Assembly (NCBI RefSeq): GCF_000003815.2
Contig: NC_049997.1
Location: forward strand, 16,600,636-16,664,635
Direction: 5' to 3'
Origin: Branchiostoma floridae
Taxonomy: Eukaryota > Chordata > Leptocardii > Amphioxiformes > Branchiostomatidae
Length of the DNA stretch: 64,000 nucleotides
Part shown: in pieces, positions 59,901 to 64,000 of the stretch
How positions within the stretch are numbered: position 1 is the first letter of the stretch
Layout of the letters: each line of letters starts with the position of its first letter
Program-made: the position numbers and the translations under genes
Notes under the pieces: model-generated
Told to the model about the DNA's origin: nothing
What the model saw: only the letters and a program-made list of their open reading frames with translations
The model's database searches: none

Positions 59901-62900
59901 CACTAGATTAAAAGAAAACAGATTTAAGTTATCCTACAGTTCCAAGGAAGCCCCAAATCAAAAATCTGATTCTGAATCAACAGTTTTTTTTATACATACA
60001 TGTAGGTCTGACTTACAACCAAATTTCATGACAATCCCACCAATAGAATCATTCTGTTCACCTAGCCTGGGTACCATCCGTATAGTAAACTCCGCAAAAA
60101 GTTTGGAATACCACCACAGGTTAGTGCCAAGGTTAAATTAAAGCTGTGCAGGTGTTTATGATGTCTACCTGCACCTGTCCATGTAGTGGGTTTACATGTT
60201 ACAATGTTTCATGATGTGGACTTTTACTAGCTGCATTTACATGAATTCTATAGTGACTGTCATGAATATCTTAATTCTCATCATTCAAATTTAAAGAATT
60301 ATCTAGAGATAATCGGAACAAAATATCAGACTTACCAGTAATTATGCTGACCTCAACCTCCTTTCTAGTAGCAGTATCCCTCAATGGTAGGCAAACTGGG
60401 CAGTCACTTCTTGTACAGTTTTTCCAATGAGAGATGATTTGTCTGGATGATGCGCAATGTGCCACTATAGAAGAGAATAATTATGCTGAATACTGTAAAT
60501 GCATTTAATTTCGCGGTAGGGGGAAAAAGGACTTTTCGCGGTGGATTTAATTTCGTGGTAGCACCATGCAATATAGTATCTTATTTAATTATGCCCTGGA
60601 AAAATGTTCGCGGTGGTTTTAAATTCGCGGTGAAATGGCCAATGCGAAAACCGCGAACATAAATCCACCGCGAACATTTCTGCATTTACAGTAAATGGCT
60701 AAAACTATTATTTTTTCTTAATGAAAAAGAAGACAACAATATCTAAGAGTCATGTGCAGCAGTGAAAAAGGCCGCACTTTAGCAGTGCACGAAATACCCA
60801 CTTGCAACCACATTTTGCTTGGCACAACCTACGAATTTCAAACCCTAGGGGTTTCACAATGCGTAACCTAAAATTTTGCAGTTGAAACACCCCTTTTCCC
60901 CCACCTACATTTGTACATGAAGTAGTGAGATAGGAAGACTGTTACTGGAAGAAAAGATAATGGATAAGTAGCTGATTTGAAGAAAGTTATAACTACAATG
61001 GAAGTGGGGCAACCTGAAATGTTGATAGCACAACCTGGCTTTTGATGCCTGGGCAATCTGACTGAAAAAAAGGATTTCGGGCATTGCTTTACTCGACTTT
61101 TATCAAAAGTACATGCCCTCATTTGAAGGAAAGAAGCACATTTAAATTTGGCTAATATTACTGGCCTGTACAATATTACATACTGCCCATAGTGAATTTT
61201 GAAATACTCCTAAAAAGTCCTATTCACCATTTCATATCTGAGCAGTTGTAATGTTGACTGCCTTCACCACACAATTTAACTAATTGCACTGTGTTTCTAC
61301 TGTACTACAAAATTGTTTTAATACGAATTTGAAATACCATATACTTTCTCCTCCTACCAAAAATGATAAAATTTACAGTACCTTGGCAGCTCCTCCCTGC
61401 CTGACACTCTCTCATGTGAGTCAGGACATTCTTCATGGTCTGACAGTGGGGGAATTGGCAGGTCCGCACTTCGCCATTCACAGCTGACTGTTCCCGTCGC
61501 TGGCACTTGTGGGCGTGCATAAGGAGAACCAGTTGATGCTGAATGAGCTTGCGTTTCTCTGGGTCTGCTATTGGTGCTGTCACAACTTGTGGTGCCCCTT
61601 GTGCAGGGGCCTGTAGTTGGGGGAAAATGTACATAAAAAAGGTCTGTCAGACAGTGTAGAATACGACTTGCTGTGTACGCATCACCCAAGAAATCAGCTC
61701 GGCACAGCAGGTAGGGTTGCCCGACAGTCAAAGGCTGGAGAATGATCTGACCCGTGGGGGGACTGGGACCAAGGGTAATGCAGAATACAACATGTTTTAT
61801 TTTATTTATGTCATACCATCCTGATAAAACACAAGTTTAAAACATATCCCTCATGTGTATATACATGTATTGATTCACCCCGCACACCCGCTCATAGCTA
61901 ATTGCATCCAGCTGACTTGCTATCAACGAGGACCACTGTATTAATAACTAAACTTGTCAAAAAGGGGTGTAAATATTTTTTTTAAATGAACCACAAAACA
62001 GCAGCAAACGTCTAATGTGCGCACAATGACTCACATATTCTAACATGCATTGGCATAATACCGGTCATAACCCTTATACCGGTCGATTAAAAATAGTGGA
62101 ACTTAAAGAGATCTACACATGCAACAATAGTTATTTCTGAGGTATGCACACTTCAGACATCTAGGTGTCCAGTACATAATTTACAAAGCATTGATAACAA
62201 TGCATTCGAAGACAACAAGGCCAAAAGTTTTCAGGTCATTTTCGGGGCAGGCGAGCTCGTCGTGGGACAAACACACTGTCACGTTCATCGCCAGATTTGT
62301 AGATAATAATCACATGTGCTCACGGCACAAGACGAGCATGATTCAACAGCAATCTTGAATTTCTTTTGGTGACCTACAACTTGTGTAAAAGTGTGAGGAA
62401 CCGTTGCATAATAGCCCGGATCTACGGCTGAATGGGTCAAATTGAACGTACGCCGCCATTTTCCCGCCATTTTTAATGCTACGGCCAGCAGTAAAGTTTT
62501 ACGTCATAGCGGTTGTGACGGACCAAAATTAAATGAAAATTCTTGTCAGTATACCGTACGCCCATTTTTTTATGACTTTTTGTATGCTCATGCAGATTTT
62601 TGTTTTGTGCAACTACTAACAGGAAAGAAAGGAACAACAGAGGATGAATAAAGGTACATAGCGGCAGTTAATTGTGCCGTGTTTCGTTCGACCGGTATAG
62701 TGCACCCCCTTCCAACCACGCGCCCGTTCTCCGTGCAATTCCGCGGTGTGTTCCAATTACGATATTATGTTTTTAGCAGGACCAGAGAGACAAAATAATT
62801 TACACAGAAGAAGTGGCAAAGGTAAGCTGTAACAGCAACATGTAACTGGAGAAAATGATGCGTTGATCATTTGCCAAATTAGCATTGCTTGAGAAATTGC

Positions 62901-63745
62901 AGTAAACCGACCGGTATTATGCCAATGGATGTTATCCCCTTAGCAAAGGAAATCGCAATCCATCCAGAGGTTCTAAAGATATCGGTCAGGAATCACAAAG
63001 ATCCCTACCAGAATCAATACCTGCTTTTTTCAAGCAGGTAAAAATGCAATAGAAGTTGAGAAAATTTGGTGTCCTAGAACAGAAAATTGTAACAGCAATT
63101 CCACAGTCCAAATCCAACATTCATATTTTCAACCACGCCGCACTCAGCACACAGGGAGCACGTTCAATTTACCAACGTCATAGTGGCCAAGGTATGACAT
63201 AACATCAATTATCATATAGGCAGGCAAGGTTGACCAATCAGAAGGCCCCATTTCATATTGGTTTTGATGCCTTATGTGTAGCACATAGAAATTCATTAAA
63301 CACTTATGAAATTCTAGGTGTTTAACAGAAATGTATCATCAATAAGGCACCAAAACCAATTAGAAGAATAGTTCGCAGAACATTGACCAATCAGAATTAA
63401 ACCAACCCAGCAGGGAAGAATTATCATATCCAACAGGAAGGAATAATAAGATCACCAATATAACTTACAATAAAGAAAGATTTGACATGCCAAGAATGTT
63501 ATTGTTGAAAGTTTGGTTTCAAAATGAAATCTGTAATCCTAAATTTTCAAATGCATTTCTCAGAAATTCCACAACTTGAATTTAACAAGTATAGGGTCTA
63601 TGCATAATAGTACAGGAATGTGTATGTCTCATACTGGTTAGTTTTGATATGCTATATGATAATAATATAATTTAATATTAAAGGAAGTGGTTACGACTGT
63701 TCTTACCTCCATTTGTCCACCTGAGTTAATAGCTGGTGTTCCCAT
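45990..63745 (-). CDS. TAZ1 zinc finger-Roc-COR-death domain-serine peptidase fusion protein, 1292 residues
   Basis: Exons on the minus strand: 63745-63707, 61610-61382, 60464-60336, 59779-59705, 51990-51739, 51330-51202, 50587-50210, 50055-49910, 49723-48474, 48178-48108, 47547-47292, 46914-45990. They sum to 3879 bases with every phase matching. Domains: TAZ1 (about 35-125), basic linker (SRKRQ, VKRTK), Roc GTPase (P-loop GQHGNGKSS about 196-204; DYAG about 347; THKD about 453), COR (about 460-870), death domain (about 900-980), trypsin-like peptidase (about 1050-1292; His 1086, Asp 1135, Ser 1225). The parts imply a GTP-controlled signalling protease able to bind transcription factors. The start is the first ATG of the rightmost exon found; an acceptor-like CTGTAG just upstream leaves room for further exons beyond the window. 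The 7.7-kb intron between 59705 and 51990 is the weakest join, so two genes remain possible. Confidence 0.72.
47886..47914. repeat. TA microsatellite
   Basis: About 14 TA units in the intron between the linker and death-domain exons. Confidence 0.9.
48022..48070. repeat. Interspersed element fragment
   Basis: CAGGCGTTATGACACCATAT then GCACCTTGGGCAGGTCAT matches 51141-51182. It is a partial copy of a non-coding element family. Confidence 0.7.
48108..51990 (-). other. Roc-COR (ROCO) exons of the fusion gene
   Basis: Exon 51990-51739 gives the P-loop, and exon 51330-51202 a charged [14 protein letters not shown] insert within the GTPase. Exon 50587-50210 gives VWDYAGH (switch II) and [15 protein letters not shown], exon 50055-49910 gives VIVVGTHKD (guanine specificity), and the 1250-base exon 49723-48474 gives COR with [31 protein letters not shown] and a C-terminal part with VSSL-like sheets. 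Short exon 48178-48108 is an added linker, supported by acceptor CTCTGTAG and donor GTATGT and by its length being the one that repairs the phase between COR and death exons. Leucine-rich repeats, usual before Roc in LRRK and MFHAS1, are absent. Confidence 0.88.
50985..51190. repeat. Interspersed element
   Basis: The left half (TTATCATATAGCCAGG, then GACCAATCAGAAGGCCCC) matches 63208-63250. The right half (CAGGCGTTATGACACCATAT) matches 48027-48046. It ends about 12 bases before a donor of the fusion gene (exon 51330-51202). Confidence 0.7.
52500..52830. repeat. GC-rich palindrome-rich block
   Basis: CpG-dense segment full of degenerate CCGGTCCGAACGG-type words, e.g. GAACGGTTCGGACCGGTCCG at its start. 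Similar blocks lie at 56130-56150, 57018-57045 and 59047-59460. It lies in the large intron of the fusion gene. Confidence 0.6.
53250..53490. other. CpG-rich stretch, possible promoter
   Basis: Locally elevated GC and CpG upstream of the plus-strand exons at 53808-54096. It could be their promoter or a further relic of the GC-rich repeat. The overlapping short open frames on both strands show no family motifs. Confidence 0.3.
53808..54475 (+). CDS. Two phased exons of an unrecognised gene nested in the fusion gene's intron
   Basis: Exon 53808-54096 follows an acceptor (TAATTTAG) and ends in phase 1 at CGTCAG/GTCTAT. Exon 54232 onward follows a strong pyrimidine tract (TTATTTTTCTCTAG) and continues that frame as [13 protein letters not shown], open to about 54470, where a TGTAG/GTCACC donor is possible. 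The joined frame is rich in aromatic residues and cysteines ([35 protein letters not shown]). A further open block at 54796-55008 ([19 protein letters not shown]) may belong but could not be joined in phase. No family is recognised; it could also be a decayed element. Confidence 0.33.
55454..56062. mobile_element. Fold-back element of about 610 bp with long perfect inverted ends
   Basis: AGGCCATGTTGATTTGATTA plus TATGGATGACATCC on the left is exactly mirrored on the right, ending ATCAAATCAACATGGCCT: about 34 perfect bases. The interior has A and T runs and no transposase frame. It shares its GGATGACATC inner end with 33741-34284. Confidence 0.85.
56100..56182. repeat. Direct repeat, copy 1
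   Basis: GGCGGATCTC.GGACACGCCACAGTG, then CCCGAACCGT, ending ATTATTGTCAGCAGGG; partner at 56988-57072. The orientation is the same and the copies are about 890 bases apart. Confidence 0.8.
56988..57072. repeat. Direct repeat, copy 2
   Basis: Partner of 56100-56182, with the same landmarks and a short insertion (ATCGGG) before ATTATTGTCAGCAGGG. The interval between copies may be one element flanked by them. Confidence 0.8.
57073..59040. other. Intron of the fusion gene, no gene recognised
   Basis: No convincing exon or RNA gene. A minus-strand donor-like ATG/GTGAGT at about 57350 was considered as an alternative first exon, but its phase does not fit the Roc exon. Confidence 0.5.
59047..59460. 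repeat. GC-rich palindrome-rich block, second copy
   Basis: Dense CCGTCCG, CCGAACCGTTCGAACGG and GGCCGTCC words. It resembles 52500-52830 in composition and word set. Long frames on both strands here (up to 204 codons) reflect the absence of AT-rich stops and show no domain. Confidence 0.6.
59705..61610 (-). other. TAZ1 zinc-finger exons of the fusion gene
   Basis: Exons 61610-61382 and 60464-60336 join as SCQ-VAHC to give a complete TAZ1 domain very close to CBP/p300: [65 protein letters not shown] and CPVCLPL. All three His-Cys-Cys-Cys zinc sites are kept. A two-residue insertion (AV) in the first loop separates it from vertebrate CBP. Exon 59779-59705 adds a basic, nuclear-signal-like tail. 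In CBP the domain binds HIF-1, STAT2 and CITED2 transactivation segments. KIX, bromodomain and acetyltransferase exons do not follow, so this is a partial, domain-level duplicate of CBP. Confidence 0.92.
60491..60693. mobile_element. 203-bp MITE with TACTGTAAATGCA ends
   Basis: TACTGTAAATGCATTTA at the left and TGCATTTACAGTA at the right are inverted. The interior repeats TTCGCGGT motifs in both orientations. It lies 27 bases from the acceptor of the second TAZ1 exon (starts 60464), so it forms that exon's branch-point region. Confidence 0.85.
61800..63706. other. Intron 1 of the fusion gene
   Basis: No exon recognised. Repeats only: an element at 63208-63275 shared with 50990-51055 (CATATAG/CAGG and GACCAATCAGAAGGCCCC). 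Confidence 0.5.
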
Positions 63746-63881
63746 GTTGAGGATCACCTACAGCACTGAGTGTCCAGACATGAACTTTTCCTATTCCATA
63801 TGCAAAATTGGTGGTCAAGGTGGTGGTTAGGATTAAAAAAAAAACTCACAATATATAGATATAACGGGTTTACGGAAAAGG

Positions 63882-63940
63882 CTGGGCTGTCTACCTGGGC
63901 TGTCTACCTGGGCTGTCTAGCTGGGCTGGCTATCACGTCA
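63882..63940. repeat. Short tandem repeat, unit CTGGGCTGTCTAC
   Basis: Four slightly varying copies near the right edge, upstream of the first exon found for the fusion gene. Confidence 0.8.
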
Positions 63941-64000
63941 GGCTACTTGGACCTACGAAAGCCCATTGGGACAAAAGCTGTTTTAGCAGTAGGGGTTGTA

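Noticed and set aside
1..64000. CRISPR arrays, bacterial operons, rRNA genes
   Set aside because: The tandem arrays have no constant-repeat/variable-spacer pattern, and spliced animal genes fill the window.

Overview
The window looks like nuclear DNA of an amphioxus (Branchiostoma-like cephalochordate). Three genes are unmistakably chordate-type (an NMDA receptor subunit, TARG1/OARD1, catalase). They carry many short phased exons with good GT/AG sites. The rest is AT-rich and dense in small inverted-repeat transposons, tRNA-derived SINEs and minisatellites, and the right half holds lineage-specific, immune-type domain combinations. The species assignment is inference. Two assembly gaps (N runs) are present at 12446-12891 and 40899-40998.

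Left part, 1-16 kb. On the minus strand are the first five coding exons of a GRIN1-like NMDA receptor gene (start codon 10623, continuing off the left edge), with a long transposon-filled intron 1. Next comes a complete five-exon OARD1/TARG1-like macrodomain hydrolase (16145 to 13204). About 460 bp separates it from the divergent catalase gene.

16.6-29.5 kb, plus strand. A complete 14-exon catalase gene whose exon lengths sum to an open frame of 511 codons plus stop. Its introns are remarkable: the 5' parts of exons 9, 11 and 12 have each been duplicated just upstream of the real exon, with their 3' splice sites (six, three and one extra copies, plus an older exon 9 relic). The exon 9 array was then split by TTAA-flanked elements and later by a poly(A)-type insertion.

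29.5-37.4 kb. Mostly repeats, then a small plus-strand gene (34.3-37.3 kb). Its product resembles the beta-trefoil core of interleukin-1 family cytokines in sequence pattern and exon layout. This is an inference.

39.6-44.5 kb, plus strand. A four-exon gene for a 1304-residue protein: N-terminal duplicated helical repeats, a nucleotidyltransferase-fold domain and about nine 44-residue kinesin-light-chain-type TPRs.

46-63.7 kb, minus strand. A 12-exon gene whose splice phases all agree. It encodes, in order, a CBP/p300-type TAZ1 zinc finger, a basic linker, a Roc GTPase, a COR domain, a death domain and a trypsin-like serine peptidase with intact catalytic residues. This architecture is the main candidate for an undescribed system. 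It converges tail-to-tail on the nucleotidyltransferase-TPR gene, and with the cytokine-like gene it makes a stretch of candidate innate-immune genes. The large intron 4 of the fusion gene holds two or more unrecognised plus-strand exons and GC-rich palindrome-rich repeats.
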